Shown: piece by piece, positions 44,077 through 53,622 of the stretch | How the letters are laid out: every line of letters begins with the position of its first letter | How positions within the stretch are numbered: position 1 is the stretch's first letter | Source of the DNA: an uncultured Eggerthellaceae bacterium | GTDB lineage: Bacteria > Actinomycetota > Coriobacteriia > Coriobacteriales > Eggerthellaceae | Reading direction: 5' to 3' | NCBI GenBank assembly: GCA_934630905.1 | Contig: CAKTXN010000001.1 | Span: 1-64,000 of the forward strand | DNA: 64,000 nucleotides | Translations under genes and position numbers: made by a program | Notes under the pieces: generated by a model | Told to the model about the DNA's origin: nothing | The model's input: only the letters and a program-made list of their open reading frames with translations | The model's database searches: none

Positions 44077-46159
44077 CGTAGAAGAGCATGTTGTTGTATG
44101 AGGGCACCGGCCACACATCGCGGCTGGTGATGATCTCAAGCGCGTCAATCTCCTTGCGCAAGTTTTCCATGGCAGGAACAACGTTCGCAGCGTAGAAATT
44201 GGCTTTGGCCTGGGGAATTCGAATCGCCTCGGCTTGCGCGTGAATAGCAAGCAGCTCCTGCGTTGCGGCCGTCGCCTTCTTCAGGCCACTTCCCAGCTGC
44301 GCCGCAAGAATCACGGACGTCTCGTTTTCCACACCAATGGCTTCAAGCGCCGTGGCCGCCTCGGCCGTTTCGCGCGCGAAACGCGTGATAGCCGGCAGGT
44401 ACGTACGACGCGCCATGCGCTCCATCACGCGAGCTTCAATATTGAGCAGCTTCGTGTATTTCTCCAGCTTAATCTCGTAACGACTGCGTACCTCGGCTTC
44501 GTCAAGCACGTTGAATTCCGCGAACAGGTCGAATGTCTTCTGCTCAATCATGCACGGCAGCGCTTCCGCCGTGTTCTTGTGATTCGCCAGACCGCGACGC
44601 GCCGCTTCCTCTTCCCATTCGCGCGCATATCCATTGCCGTTGAAGATGATGCGCTCGTGAGCACGCAACGTATCCTTCACGTACTGCAGCGCCTTTTCGC
44701 GCGCCTCTTTCAGGGAATAATCGTCCAGAGCGTCGGCGAAGCGCTTCAAGCTTTTCGCCACAGCAGTGTTCAACACAGCGTTCGCGTCGGACAGGTTCAC
44801 ATTCGAACCAGGCATGCGGAACTCGAACTTGTTGCCCGTGAAGGCGAAGGGGCTCGTGCGGTTGCGGTCGGACGTGTCCAGCAGGAAGTTCGGAATAACA
44901 TCCACGCCCAAGTCCATTTCCGTGCGCTCAACGCGGCTGTATTCTGCATCAGACACCAGGGCTTCTACGACTTTACCCAGTTCATCGCCAAGATAAATAG
45001 ACACGATTGCGGGAGGCGCCTCGTTACCGCCCAGGCGATGATCATTTCCCGCCGATGCAATAACAGCACGCAGCAGCTCCTGATAATCGTCAACGGCTTC
45101 CACAATTGCCGCCAAAAGCACCAGAAAGCGCAAATTACCCATGGGGTTCTCGCCCGGATCAAGCAGGTTCTTCTTACCCATGGAAAGCGACCAGTTATTA
45201 TGCTTGCCGCTGCCGTTGATGCCTTCAAACGGCTTTTCGTGCAGCAGGCACGCCAAGCCGTGATGGCTAGCCAGAAGGCGCATCTTCTCCATGGTAAGCA
45301 GGTTCTCATCGATGCCGCGGTTCGCGTTCGTGAAGATGGGCGCCAGCTCGTGCTGCGCCGGTGCGACCTCGTTGTGCTTCGTGCGTGCGGAAATGCCCAG
45401 CGCCCACAGCTCATTGTCCAGCTCTTTCATGAACTCGTTCACGGTGGGGCGGATGGAGCCAAAGTAGTGCTCCTCAAGCTCTTGGCCCTTGCACGGCGCG
45501 CTACCAAACAGCGTGCGGCCGGTCATTACCAGGTCTTCGCGAGCAGCGTAATCGCGCTCGGGAATCAGGAAAAACTCCTGCTCAGCGCCAACTGTTACCA
45601 TAATGCGCTCGCCGCTGTTTTCACCCAGCACATCCAACACGCGGCGCGTTTGCTCTTCAATGGCATGCATCGAGCGCAAAAGCGGCGTTTTCTTATCAAG
45701 CGCCTCGCCTGTGTAGCTGCAAAACGCCGTGGGGATGCACAGCACTTCGTCCTTGATGAACGCGTACGACGTGGGGTCCCAAGCCGTGTAACCGCGCGCC
45801 TCAAACGTGGCGCGCAAACCGCCCGAGGGGAAGCTCGACGCATCGGGCTCGCCCTGGATCAGCTCTTTTCCCGAAAACTTTGCAATGGCAGAGCCATCTT
45901 CCTGCGGATCCAGGAACGCATCGTGCTTTTCGGATGTAGTGCCCGAAAGCGGCTGGAACCAATGCGTGTAGTGAGTAGCGCCGCGCTCCATGGCCCATTC
46001 TTTCATAGCCTGTGCCACGGCATTCGCAACGTCAATATTCAACGGCTCGCCATCGTGGATAGTCTTGCGCAGCGCCTCGTACACATCGGGCGAAAGCGTC
46101 TTCTCCATGGCGCGCTGGTCGTAAACCATGGTGCCGTAAATTTCAGCAATTTTATTCAT
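44072..46159 (-). CDS. glnN: type III glutamine synthetase
   Basis: This 695-residue protein is the length of the GSIII family. Hallmarks include GGLRATFEARGYTAWDPTS, TVGAEQEFFLIP (Glu ligands), INGSGKHNNWSLS, GNEAPPAI and NRTSPFAFTGNKFEFRMPGS. It condenses ammonium and glutamate with ATP to glutamine. It is monocistronic, between the small-peptide locus and rpsI, with a terminator downstream. No PII or nitrogen regulator is visible nearby. The frame is intact. Confidence 0.95.
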   Translation of the reverse strand: MNKIAEIYGTMVYDQRAMEKTLSPDVYEALRKTIHDGEPLNIDVANAVAQAMKEWAMERGATHYTHWFQPLSGTTSEKHDAFLDPQEDGSAIAKFSGKELIQGEPDASSFPSGGLRATFEARGYTAWDPTSYAFIKDEVLCIPTAFCSYTGEALDKKTPLLRSMHAIEEQTRRVLDVLGENSGERIMVTVGAEQEFFLIPERDYAAREDLVMTGRTLFGSAPCKGQELEEHYFGSIRPTVNEFMKELDNELWALGISARTKHNEVAPAQHELAPIFTNANRGIDENLLTMEKMRLLASHHGLACLLHEKPFEGINGSGKHNNWSLSMGKKNLLDPGENPMGNLRFLVLLAAIVEAVDDYQELLRAVIASAGNDHRLGGNEAPPAIVSIYLGDELGKVVEALVSDAEYSRVERTEMDLGVDVIPNFLLDTSDRNRTSPFAFTGNKFEFRMPGSNVNLSDANAVLNTAVAKSLKRFADALDDYSLKEAREKALQYVKDTLRAHERIIFNGNGYAREWEEEAARRGLANHKNTAEALPCMIEQKTFDLFAEFNVLDEAEVRSRYEIKLEKYTKLLNIEARVMERMARRTYLPAITRFARETAEAATALEAIGVENETSVILAAQLGSGLKKATAATQELLAIHAQAEAIRIPQAKANFYAANVVPAMENLRKEIDALEIITSRDVWPVPSYNNMLFYV

Positions 46160-46375
46160 GGGGAAACTTCCTTTTCTTGCGCCGATGCGTCACAGCAGGA
46201 TGCATCAAGCACGCTCGGTGTCGCGCGGCAAATTGCGCGAACGCAGGTAACGTTCCTATTTTACATGATGCAGACCATACCGCACACGCGTTTTATGAGC
46301 AAAAGCACGGGCGGCGAAGGACGACAAAGCAGCCGCGGCGCGCGGGAGCAGGACTGGCAAACGCAAACTGCGCCC

Positions 46376-46417
46376 CATGTTGTTGAAAAAGGGGCTCCGC
46401 ATTCGAAGTTGTGGCAG
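46376..46417. repeat. partial end of the inverted-repeat element family
   Basis: CATGTTGTTGAAAAAGGGG, then ATTCGAAGTTGTGGCAG, matches the end of copy 1 (51-293, reverse complement). Its partner end is missing. The rest of the 46160-46506 gap shows only the glnN upstream region (a possible TAAAAT -10 near 46260) and the terminator of rpsI. Confidence 0.55.
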
Positions 46418-46448
46418 ACGCAAACCCCACACCACACACTCCGGGAAA

Positions 46449-46480
46449 GAAAAGCCCCGCTCGGGTGAGCAGGGCTTTTC
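46449..46480. terminator. bidirectional terminator after rpsI
   Basis: AAAAGCCCCGCTC pairs with GAGCAGGGCTTTT around a GGGT loop. It stops the rplM-rpsI transcript. Confidence 0.8.
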
Positions 46481-46506
46481 TGGTGCAAATAAATTCCAGC
46501 AGCAAA

Positions 46507-46899
46507 TTAACGCTTGGAGAACTGAGGACGCTTACGAGCTTTCTTCAGACCGTACTTCTTGCGCTCAACCACACGAGCGTCGCGCGTAAGGAAGCCAGCC
46601 TTCTTCAGCTCGGCGCGGTATTCGCCAGCCTCAAGAAGCGCACGGGAGATGCCATGACGCAAAGCACCTGCCTGGCCGGAAATGCCACCGCCGTTGATGC
46701 GGGCAATGACATCGAAGTGATCAACGGTGTCGGTAACCTTGAACGGGGTCAGAGCCATGTTCAGAAGAGCTTCACGACCGAAGTACTCCTTGCCATCGCG
46801 ACCGTTAACGGTAACCTTACCAGTGCCCGGAACAAGGCGAACACGAGCGACAGCGTTCTTACGACGACCGGTGCCGTAATACAATGCTTCACCTGCCAT
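46507..46899 (-). CDS. rpsI: 30S ribosomal protein S9
   Basis: This 130-residue protein has the S9 hallmarks: [16 protein letters not shown] near the start, [19 protein letters not shown], and the basic tail [21 protein letters not shown]. It follows rplM by 2 bp, the universal bacterial pairing. Confidence 0.97.
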   Translation of the reverse strand: MAGEALYYGTGRRKNAVARVRLVPGTGKVTVNGRDGKEYFGREALLNMALTPFKVTDTVDHFDVIARINGGGISGQAGALRHGISRALLEAGEYRAELKKAGFLTRDARVVERKKYGLKKARKRPQFSKR

Positions 46900-46901
46900 G
46901 A

Positions 46902-47336
46902 TTAACCCTCCAACTCAATCTTACGGGGCTTCTGGGCTGCATGCGGATGCTCAGAACCAGTGTAAACCTTCAACTTCTTGCCCATTGCACGGCCAAGCGT
47001 GTTCTTGGGGAGCATGCCCTTAACAGCGTGCTCAATAACGCGCTCGGGATGCTTCTGCATGGCCTCGGCGAACGTCTCGCACTTCAGACCACCGGGATAA
47101 CCGCTGTGGCGGTAGTATTCCTTGGAAGAAGCCTTGGTGCCCGTAACCCTGATCTTGTCGGCGTTGATGATGATGACGAAGTCACCCGTGTCAACATGCG
47201 GGGTGTACTGCGGCTTGTGCTTACCCTTGAGAAGCTGTGCAGCCTTGGTAGCAACGCGGCCAAGGACCTGATCCTCGGCATCGATAACCAGCCATTCGCG
47301 CTCAACTTCAAGCGGCTTTGCCTGATACGTTTTCAC
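46902..47336 (-). CDS. rplM: 50S ribosomal protein L13
   Basis: This 144-residue protein has the L13 features [33 protein letters not shown] and [21 protein letters not shown]. The start is GTG at 47336, preceded by GGAGGATTTAAA. A leader of about 180 bases lies between the promoter at 47523 and the start. It may carry the ribosomal-protein autoregulatory structure known for L13 leaders in some bacteria. Confidence 0.97.
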   Translation of the reverse strand: MKTYQAKPLEVEREWLVIDAEDQVLGRVATKAAQLLKGKHKPQYTPHVDTGDFVIIINADKIRVTGTKASSKEYYRHSGYPGGLKCETFAEAMQKHPERVIEHAVKGMLPKNTLGRAMGKKLKVYTGSEHPHAAQKPRKIELEG

Positions 47337-47522
47337 TTTAAATCCTCCACTAACTGTGATTCGCCTGTTGAAGCTACAGACGAAAAGGTGTTTGTCTTCA
47401 AAAGTGCAAGTCTTACGGACGATGGTTTCCTACGCCATCTTACGCTGCCTCCGGCCTGGACTCCCTTGGCAAAACGCTCCGAGTTACCCTGCAATACGGG
47501 GCTTTTGAAAGCGAACTTTTGT

Positions 47523-47551
47523 ATTTTATAAAGGTCGGTGCGGAAAGTCAA
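47523..47551 (-). promoter_or_regulatory. sigma-70-type promoter for rplM-rpsI
   Basis: On the minus strand TTGACT (47546-47551) and TAAAAT (47523-47528) are separated by 17 bp, close to consensus, as expected for a ribosomal-protein operon. Confidence 0.75.
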
Positions 47552-47743
47552 CGATAAAACAGAAAACTCAACTTTGCACGTTTATGACGGCGCACAACGA
47601 GTTTCTCTTTTCTGCCATTTATGACACTGCGGAAACATTCCACGCAAACAGAATGCATCGTCAGAAGACGATATAAACAGGGCACAATAAATTGGAGACC
47701 CCCCTGTTGCATAACTTTCTATGGATTAAACCGACAAGGGAAG

Positions 47744-47857
47744 ATGTCTATTCAGCCGCAGCCGCAACATCACACCCATGGTAAGGGCTCTTGTAATCAA
47801 TGCTACCGCTCTCGTAAGTCTGGAGGTATACACAAGCTCGCCGACAACCACGCTTAA
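47744..47857 (+). CDS. possible 37-residue His/Cys-rich small protein
   Basis: An isolated ORF reads MSIQPQPQHHTHGKGS, then CNQC and YRSRKSGG. The HHTH and CNQC segments suggest metal binding. The ribosome binding site GGGAAG is only two bases from the ATG, which is poor spacing. The surrounding 47552-47950 gap otherwise holds only three CTAAGCCGC repeats near 47892-47921. Weakly supported. Confidence 0.3.
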   Translation: MSIQPQPQHHTHGKGSCNQCYRSRKSGGIHKLADNHA

Positions 47858-47950
47858 CATCATGACCAGAAAAACGTGGTGCCACAGCGCTAAGCCGCGG
47901 CCCTAAGCCGCAACGCTAAGCCGCGATGCCACGCCTACACAGCGTCACAC

Positions 47951-49204
47951 CTATACGGCATTGCGCCTGCACAGCACAATCGCTTTTTCCAGGGCATCAA
48001 TGCAAAGATCAATCTCCTCAAATGAATTGTAAAATGCAGGTGAAATACGCGTAACACGCTCTATATCGTACGCCTCGCTTAGAAGCGGCTGCGCACATTG
48101 CGTGCCCGACCTAACAGCTACACCCATCGCATCCATAAGAGTAGACAAATCAAACGAATGCACCCCTTCAACGGAAAATGAAATGCAACCGGCTCGCTGG
48201 CGTGGCGAGCCAAGAATCTGAACAAGGGGAACGCTGGATAGGGCCTTTTGGGCGTAATCAATTAGCGCATGCTCGTACTGGCAGATATCGTCTCTTCCAA
48301 TACGCTCAATGAATTCAAGCGCAGTATTCAGCCCAATGGCCCCTACGTAATTAGGAGTGCCCGCTTCGAACTTAATCGGCGCACGTTCAAAGCTTGTCGC
48401 TGCTGCACGTACGGTGTCAACCATTTCTCCACCAAAAGCGGTAGGAGGAAGCTCATCAAGCAGCTCCTTTTTCCCGTAAAGAACGCCAATGCCCGTTGGT
48501 CCTAAAGTTTTGTGACCAGAAAAAGCCAAAAAGTCGCAATCAAGATTTTGCACGTCTATCCGTTCATGGCGGATGCTCTGTGCTGCATCAACAAGCACTT
48601 TCGCGCCATGGCGGTGCGCGCAGGCAACAATACTTTTAATCGGGCTAACGGTGCCCAGCACATTAGAGACATGCGCTACGGCAATTAAATTGATAGGGTA
48701 ACTGCTAAGCAACGCTTCAAGAGAATCAAGTTCAATATCGCCATTGTCGTCAAGCGGTATAACGTAAAAATTGCCATCTAGGCGTTTGGCATGCTGCTGC
48801 CAGGGAACAAAATTCGAATGGTGCTCTAAGGCGCTTGCTGCTACGCAATAATTCTCGGGGTGGGCATAGGCCCAGGCCTGCGCGACGACATTAATAGAGT
48901 CCGTTGTTCCTCTAGTGAAAACGATACAATCTGCAGACGGCGCATTAAGATAGCGAGCCACGCCTTCACGGGCGTTCTCGTAGGCGATAGTCGATCTATT
49001 GCTAAGCGTATGCGTGGCACGATGCACATTCGCGTTGTCGTGCTGATAATGCTGCAAAATCCTTTCGACTACGCATGAAGGCGTTTGCGTGGTGGCCGCG
49101 TTATCAAGATATATAAGCCGCTTCCCATTAACTGTCTCATTAAGTATGGGAAACTCTTCAAAAAAATTGGAGGGGAATTGAATTGAACTCTGTCCGTTGG
49201 CCAT
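47951..49204 (-). CDS. sufS: SufS-type cysteine desulfurase
   Basis: This 417-residue class V aminotransferase-fold enzyme has YLDNAATTQTP near the start, the PLP lysine in FSGHKTLGPTGIGVLYG and the persulfide cysteine in SGTQCAQPLL, the short-loop type typical of SufS. It moves sulfur from cysteine to a partner. It is the last gene of a run with a SufE-like protein (139-bp gap) and the isomerase-like and carrier-like genes. No sufBCD scaffold genes are nearby, so it may serve the cluster rather than general Fe-S assembly. Confidence 0.88.
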   Translation of the reverse strand: MANGQSSIQFPSNFFEEFPILNETVNGKRLIYLDNAATTQTPSCVVERILQHYQHDNANVHRATHTLSNRSTIAYENAREGVARYLNAPSADCIVFTRGTTDSINVVAQAWAYAHPENYCVAASALEHHSNFVPWQQHAKRLDGNFYVIPLDDNGDIELDSLEALLSSYPINLIAVAHVSNVLGTVSPIKSIVACAHRHGAKVLVDAAQSIRHERIDVQNLDCDFLAFSGHKTLGPTGIGVLYGKKELLDELPPTAFGGEMVDTVRAAATSFERAPIKFEAGTPNYVGAIGLNTALEFIERIGRDDICQYEHALIDYAQKALSSVPLVQILGSPRQRAGCISFSVEGVHSFDLSTLMDAMGVAVRSGTQCAQPLLSEAYDIERVTRISPAFYNSFEEIDLCIDALEKAIVLCRRNAV

Positions 49205-49253
49205 GTCTTCGTCTCGTTTCTTAAGAATTGCTGCCTCGCTTGCGTTTTTACAC

Positions 49254-49284
49254 GCCCGCCCGTTTGCCGGTCAAACGAGCGGGC
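49254..49284 (-). other. strong hairpin between the sufE-like and sufS genes
   Basis: GCCCGC-CGTTTG arms pair with CAAACG-GCGGGC around a five-base loop. No T-run follows, so it is more likely an mRNA processing or stabilising stem than a terminator. Confidence 0.5.
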
Positions 49285-49343
49285 TTCATGCTAGGCTTTG
49301 AGCTAGGTTTTGCGTTAGCCAAGCGCATTCGATATTCGCTTAT

Positions 49344-49796
49344 TTAGACATGTTCTTTTGCAAATTGTCGAATTGCCTTTACGATAGACTCTATTCCGCT
49401 CCTTCGCGAAGCAGTGAAAGTAGCCATAAGATCCGCTTTCTCAAGAAAGAACAAGTCCGCGTTAGCCACGGCGTAAAGCGCTTGCCCATCTAAAACGTTG
49501 ATGAGCAGATGGAGAATGCCTCGAACAATAAGCGTATCGGAATCGGCTTTAAGCGAAATATTCCCATTGCATGCTTCCATGACAAGCCAAGCGCGAGATT
49601 GACATCCTTTTGCTAAATTATCTTCGGTTTTGAGTTCTTCGGAAAGATGAGGGAGGCTTGCTGCGAACTCAATGAGATATTCATACTGGGAAAAAGGGTC
49701 GCCTATCGACAGGAAATCCTCAACGATGTCTTCCTGTAGCTTGTCAATAGAAGGTATGGGTTTCGAACCAACAATTTCTTCGGTTGTGCCGTTCAT
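49344..49796 (-). CDS. sufE: SufE-like sulfur acceptor protein
   Basis: From the ATG at 49796 (GAGGAG upstream) this is 150 residues. It has the SufE motif NLAKGCQSRAWLV with the sulfur-accepting Cys and the preceding DPFSQYEYLIEFAASLP. It should accept persulfide from the SufS-type enzyme encoded downstream and stimulate it. It is unusual in being cotranscribed with isomerase-like genes rather than Suf scaffold genes. Confidence 0.85.
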   Translation of the reverse strand: MNGTTEEIVGSKPIPSIDKLQEDIVEDFLSIGDPFSQYEYLIEFAASLPHLSEELKTEDNLAKGCQSRAWLVMEACNGNISLKADSDTLIVRGILHLLINVLDGQALYAVANADLFFLEKADLMATFTASRRSGIESIVKAIRQFAKEHV

Positions 49797-49839
49797 AGCC
49801 GTTTCTCCTCGTAGTTCAGGCATACTTTCACAAGATGCC

Positions 49840-49866
49840 GCCCTTCTCCGCAAACCGCAGAAGGGC
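49840..49866 (-). other. hairpin between the carrier-like gene and the sufE-like gene
   Basis: GCCCTTCT pairs with AGAAGGGC across an 11-base loop in the 95-bp gap. There is no T-run. Confidence 0.45.
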
Positions 49867-49891
49867 AAGACCCTGTGCTACACGGTTTCTA

Positions 49892-50296
49892 TCACTTGGA
49901 ATCAAGGTGGGGCCAGAGGACTTTTGCTGCATCCTCAATGGTTTCTATCGCCATAAGTTCTTGCAGCGAAAGGCGGACATCAAATGATTTCTGGATTTTT
50001 ACGAGCAGAAGCGTTCTCTTCACGTCGGAGGATGTTGCCCCCTCACAATTTTCCCCTGCTTCATAATCGGCAACCAGGTCCTTAGAAACCTTCAGTGCCT
50101 TGCTCACGCTTATCTGAGCTAAATCATCTAAATTGTCCGTCTCTTCCAAGTCAGAAACCGACAAAGCAAATTTCTTCATCACGAAGGCGCGCAAATGCTC
50201 AAGAAAAAAGGGGTAAGTAAGCGCCGCTTCACCAAGGATAAGTGCAATTTCCGTCTCTGCTTCGGCTTCTTTTCTCAAGATGCTTTCTCGCGACAT
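49892..50296 (-). CDS. acyl-carrier-like small protein B
   Basis: This 134-residue acidic helical protein's last 50 residues (SSDVKRTLLLVKIQKSFDVR, then LQELMAIETIEDAAKVL) follow the helix pattern of acyl carrier proteins, with a Ser where the phosphopantetheine site would be. The N-terminal 80 residues form a separate helical region. It is a paralogue of the protein at 53623-54021. The Ser context (ATSSD) lacks the classic DSL, so prosthetic-group loading is unproven. It lies between an isomerase-like gene and the sufE-like gene. Confidence 0.55.
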   Translation of the reverse strand: MSRESILRKEAEAETEIALILGEAALTYPFFLEHLRAFVMKKFALSVSDLEETDNLDDLAQISVSKALKVSKDLVADYEAGENCEGATSSDVKRTLLLVKIQKSFDVRLSLQELMAIETIEDAAKVLWPHLDSK

Positions 50297-50334
50297 AGCA
50301 CGCCTTTCGCTTCTGATTCTATTTGAAGGATGTC

Positions 50335-51882
50335 TTATTCAACAACAAGGGGTTCAACGCCAATCGCATCGGCAAGCGCGATAAGCTCTTTGGTGTAGTC
50401 GCCATACACCAAGGCGACATGGATGCCCACTTCGCACTGGGCACGATGTGCCTTGAGTGAATCGTTCAGGCGATAGAACACCAACTGCGTGCAGTTTTCC
50501 CTGTTCTGGCCGCTGCTTTCAACAATTTCGCCCTTACCGATAAGCATCTTGCCCACATCGGGAGAGAACTTGCAAAGTGTGATGGTTTTGCCTGCATCGC
50601 GCGAGAAGTCGTAGCGCATTGTGGCGCCGAACTTCTGGTCGTATGCGAACGGCGCAATGCCGTAAGGCGCGTTCTTGTCCGGATCAGGCAGATGACGATG
50701 AGCAACAGAATGCTGAGTCATCCACAGATGGTCGGCGTTCGCTGGATCTTTCGCCAGTTCAGCAAGTTGCTCTTTGGTGGCTCCAAAGACCTGCTTGAAT
50801 TCGCCGTTGATCAGCGGAATGGGGCACGTGTTGCCCATGTAGGGAGAATGACCCGAAACCGCAATCAAAGCCTGCTGAGAAAGCGCTGCGGGCAAATCGT
50901 ATTCGCAAGCGGAAGGAATACCAGACTCCATGTTGAGCGCATGGGTAAGACACATGGTGAATTTCTCCTGGTTGATACGGCGCGTTGAGCACATATCAGG
51001 GCAAGGAATAGAGAACGCGTTGCAGTCGAAACGGTCCATGAACTTGCGCGTGGCAACAAAAGCAATAACAGAAGGAAGCATGAGTTCGCGAGACATGCTG
51101 CAGCTCTCGGCGCCATTGATAAGCTCGTCGCACAGTTCATTCGCGCGCTTAAGATCCTCTTCGTCGATGTTAGGGGTTTTGCGACCAGGGGTGGTATAGT
51201 TGCCCTCGGGGGTTGCCGGCTTCATGCAGTCCATGAACTCATGCAGGTTGACCACATGGAAACGGGTGCCCAAACGACGGGTAACGTTATCCAGGCTGGT
51301 GAACGAGTCAGGGCGGCTAACAGATGTTGTCGCATCGAAGCGAGTAACCAAAAGATACTTGGTATTGGCCAAAATCTTCTTACCACGCAGGGCAATCATG
51401 CGCAGTTTGAAATCTTCCCATCGGTATTCTGAGAAGCACTCAACGTCCAGGTCGCGAGCAGCAATGCCTGCGGGAACGTCAGGCACATTGAACTGACCAG
51501 AAGCAGGGCAGTAGCACATGGTCTTCTTGAAACGCATTGCAAACTTCAGACCAAGATCTTGCACGCCAGCGCCAGCCATAGGCACTACAACGTCGGCCGC
51601 ATTCACGGCATCTTCCATAGCGCGCCACTGCTCTTCTGGCTCATCCCAGTCATCAGTGCGATGGAAGAGCACCGGATCCATTACGTTAACGCCTTCGGGG
51701 ACATTTTCTTTGATGCTCTCAACGAACTCTTTTGCACGCTTTGCGAACGCAACTTTATCGTAGCCCGGCTTCAGAGCGTCTCCGCTGCCAAAACGGCAGG
51801 GTCCCTCGTAGTAATACAGATGCTCGCAGAACAATTCCAGGGGAAGAACATTGAGCTTTATGTCTTTCGCGGTCTCAATCAT
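50335..51882 (-). CDS. L-fucose/arabinose isomerase-like protein B
   Basis: This 515-residue protein resembles COG2407-type sugar isomerases in its C-terminal half: CPDMCSTRRINQEKFTMCL, SACEYDLPAALS (Glu and Asp metal-ligand region), GHSPYMGNT, and the ending GIHVALVYGDYTKELIALAD with a likely His ligand. It should be a metal-dependent fold acting on a polyhydroxy or related substrate. It is a diverged paralogue of the next gene (51991-53553). The association with sulfur-transfer and carrier proteins is not that of sugar catabolism, so the reaction is open. Confidence 0.72.
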   Translation of the reverse strand: MIETAKDIKLNVLPLELFCEHLYYYEGPCRFGSGDALKPGYDKVAFAKRAKEFVESIKENVPEGVNVMDPVLFHRTDDWDEPEEQWRAMEDAVNAADVVVPMAGAGVQDLGLKFAMRFKKTMCYCPASGQFNVPDVPAGIAARDLDVECFSEYRWEDFKLRMIALRGKKILANTKYLLVTRFDATTSVSRPDSFTSLDNVTRRLGTRFHVVNLHEFMDCMKPATPEGNYTTPGRKTPNIDEEDLKRANELCDELINGAESCSMSRELMLPSVIAFVATRKFMDRFDCNAFSIPCPDMCSTRRINQEKFTMCLTHALNMESGIPSACEYDLPAALSQQALIAVSGHSPYMGNTCPIPLINGEFKQVFGATKEQLAELAKDPANADHLWMTQHSVAHRHLPDPDKNAPYGIAPFAYDQKFGATMRYDFSRDAGKTITLCKFSPDVGKMLIGKGEIVESSGQNRENCTQLVFYRLNDSLKAHRAQCEVGIHVALVYGDYTKELIALADAIGVEPLVVE

Positions 51883-51937
51883 GGTGTATCCTTTCTTGTC
51901 TACTTCTTTTTTTCGGAAAAAGGGAGTTGTATGGGTT

Positions 51938-51968
51938 CTGGCGCGCGAAATAAGGGATTGCGCGCCAG
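51938..51968 (-). other. strong hairpin between the two isomerase-like genes
   Basis: CTGGCGCGC pairs with GCGCGCCAG, a perfect 9-bp stem with a 13-base loop. No T-run follows. It sits in the 108-bp gap between paralogues and could set their relative expression. Confidence 0.5.
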
Positions 51969-51990
51969 GACTTCCTTTGGAAAGCTGCGC

Positions 51991-53553
51991 TTATGCGCAC
52001 TCGATGACTTCAAAGCCCATCAGTTTTGCAAAATCAATCACCAAGTCGTACACATCGCCATACACAAGCGGAATATGGTTGCCAACTTGCAGCGAGCCGT
52101 CAAAGAACTTCTTGCCATCAGATACCTTGAAGAAGACACCTTCCGTGCAGTTCTCGGTTTCGTATCCTGCACCTGCTACAATTTCGCCGCGTGCAACGAA
52201 CAATTTGGAGCAAGTCGGGTCAAAACGGCACATGGTAACGGTTTGGCCGATATCCTGGTTAAAGTCGTAACGAATGGTGGCACCCCAGCGTCCCCCCATG
52301 GCGAACGGACGAAGGGAGTAAACGGAATCCTCGCTGTCGTAACCCTTGAATTTACGGTTAGGAACAGCATGGAAGGTGTATCCGATACCACCCTGTCCTT
52401 CAAGCTCTTCGGAAACGTGCTCAAAGCCTTCCTTGTCCTTCTTCAGCAGCGGCGAGGTGGCCAACATGTCGCTGGCGTTCATTTTTCCGAGCGACGTGTT
52501 GCCCATATACGGTGCACTGAAAGAAAGGCTCGAAAGAAGAACCATCGATACCAAAGCGGAAACATCGTATTCGCAGGCAGAGCAGATGCCGCATTCGTTG
52601 TTTAGCGAGTGGTTAAGGCAAAGAGTGAATTGCTCCTGATTCAAACGACGAGTAGCGCACATATCGGGGCACGGTGCCGTGAATGCGTTGCAATCAAGCT
52701 TAGCCATGAGCTTTTGGGCAAGATAGTTGGCTTTAACGGAATTGAACACGAACTTCTCATCGATATCAACTACCTCGGCGTTGGCGATAAGTTTATCGAC
52801 AATAGCTTTGATTTCCTTCGCGTCCTCTTCGTTGATATTGTCGCACTTGCGGCCAGGCAACGTCGGGTTGCTGCTAGGATCAACCATCTGGGTCTGATCA
52901 AGGAATTCGTGCATGTTGTAGTAACGGAACTCAACGCCTAAGCGGTTAGTTACCTCCCTGTGGTCAAGGAACGAATCGCATGCACTAATGGAAATCGTTG
53001 AGTTTGCGCGGGGAAGGCACAGAATGCGCGTATGGTCAAGCACCTTGCGAGCGCGCATAACCTTCAGGGTACAGGGCGCATCTTCCCAGGTGTACCAACA
53101 ATAGGCCTCGTAACCGCGTGCGGTAAGCGCCGAAACGAAGATAGCGTCGTTGCTTCCGAAGTGCAAAAGCGCCATAGGCTTGTTGTAGCGCTTCTCGAAC
53201 TCAAGAAGCCAATCAACACCGAAGGGGAAGATGTTCATGATGTACAAATCGACATCATTCACGTCCTTGGCAACCTCTTCCAGCGCCTCATCGGTAACAG
53301 GGAACGTCTCGTCTCGCTGAATCATGATAGGATCCATGATGTTCACGTAGTCAAGACCGCCAAGCTGCTCCTGCACGGAGTTGACGAATTTGCGATTCAA
53401 CTCAGCAGCATTCATCAAATCGAACTCTTTAGTTAATTGATCGCCTGTACCGAAACGGCAGGGTCCCTCGAATACATATTCGTGGTACACGCAAACGGTG
53501 ACAGGACGAACATTAAGCTTTATGTCCTTTCCTTTCTTGATGTTGAACTCCAC
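51991..53553 (-). CDS. L-fucose/arabinose isomerase-like protein A
   Basis: From a GTG at 53553 (AAAGGAGAGACTA upstream) this is 520 residues. It shares with its paralogue the N-terminal GKDIKLNVRP, FEGPCRFGTGD, and the C-terminal CPDMCATRRLNQEQFTLCL, SACEYDVSAL, PYMGNTSL and GNHIPLVYGDV, all in the COG2407-like fold. The GTG was chosen over an upstream ATG at 53601 because it fits the paralogue length and has the binding site. It is second in the operon, after the carrier-like gene. Confidence 0.72.
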   Translation of the reverse strand: MEFNIKKGKDIKLNVRPVTVCVYHEYVFEGPCRFGTGDQLTKEFDLMNAAELNRKFVNSVQEQLGGLDYVNIMDPIMIQRDETFPVTDEALEEVAKDVNDVDLYIMNIFPFGVDWLLEFEKRYNKPMALLHFGSNDAIFVSALTARGYEAYCWYTWEDAPCTLKVMRARKVLDHTRILCLPRANSTISISACDSFLDHREVTNRLGVEFRYYNMHEFLDQTQMVDPSSNPTLPGRKCDNINEEDAKEIKAIVDKLIANAEVVDIDEKFVFNSVKANYLAQKLMAKLDCNAFTAPCPDMCATRRLNQEQFTLCLNHSLNNECGICSACEYDVSALVSMVLLSSLSFSAPYMGNTSLGKMNASDMLATSPLLKKDKEGFEHVSEELEGQGGIGYTFHAVPNRKFKGYDSEDSVYSLRPFAMGGRWGATIRYDFNQDIGQTVTMCRFDPTCSKLFVARGEIVAGAGYETENCTEGVFFKVSDGKKFFDGSLQVGNHIPLVYGDVYDLVIDFAKLMGFEVIECA

Positions 53554-53622
53554 TAGTCTCTCCTTTCTCGCTTCTCTACTATGCACACACCGGACGACCA
53601 AAGTCGTTACCGTGCTGTAGCC

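Noticed and set aside
44234..46468. Long plus-strand open frame opposite glutamine synthetase
   Set aside because: The minus strand encodes an intact type III glutamine synthetase; the plus frame has no domain and an Arg-rich shadow composition.
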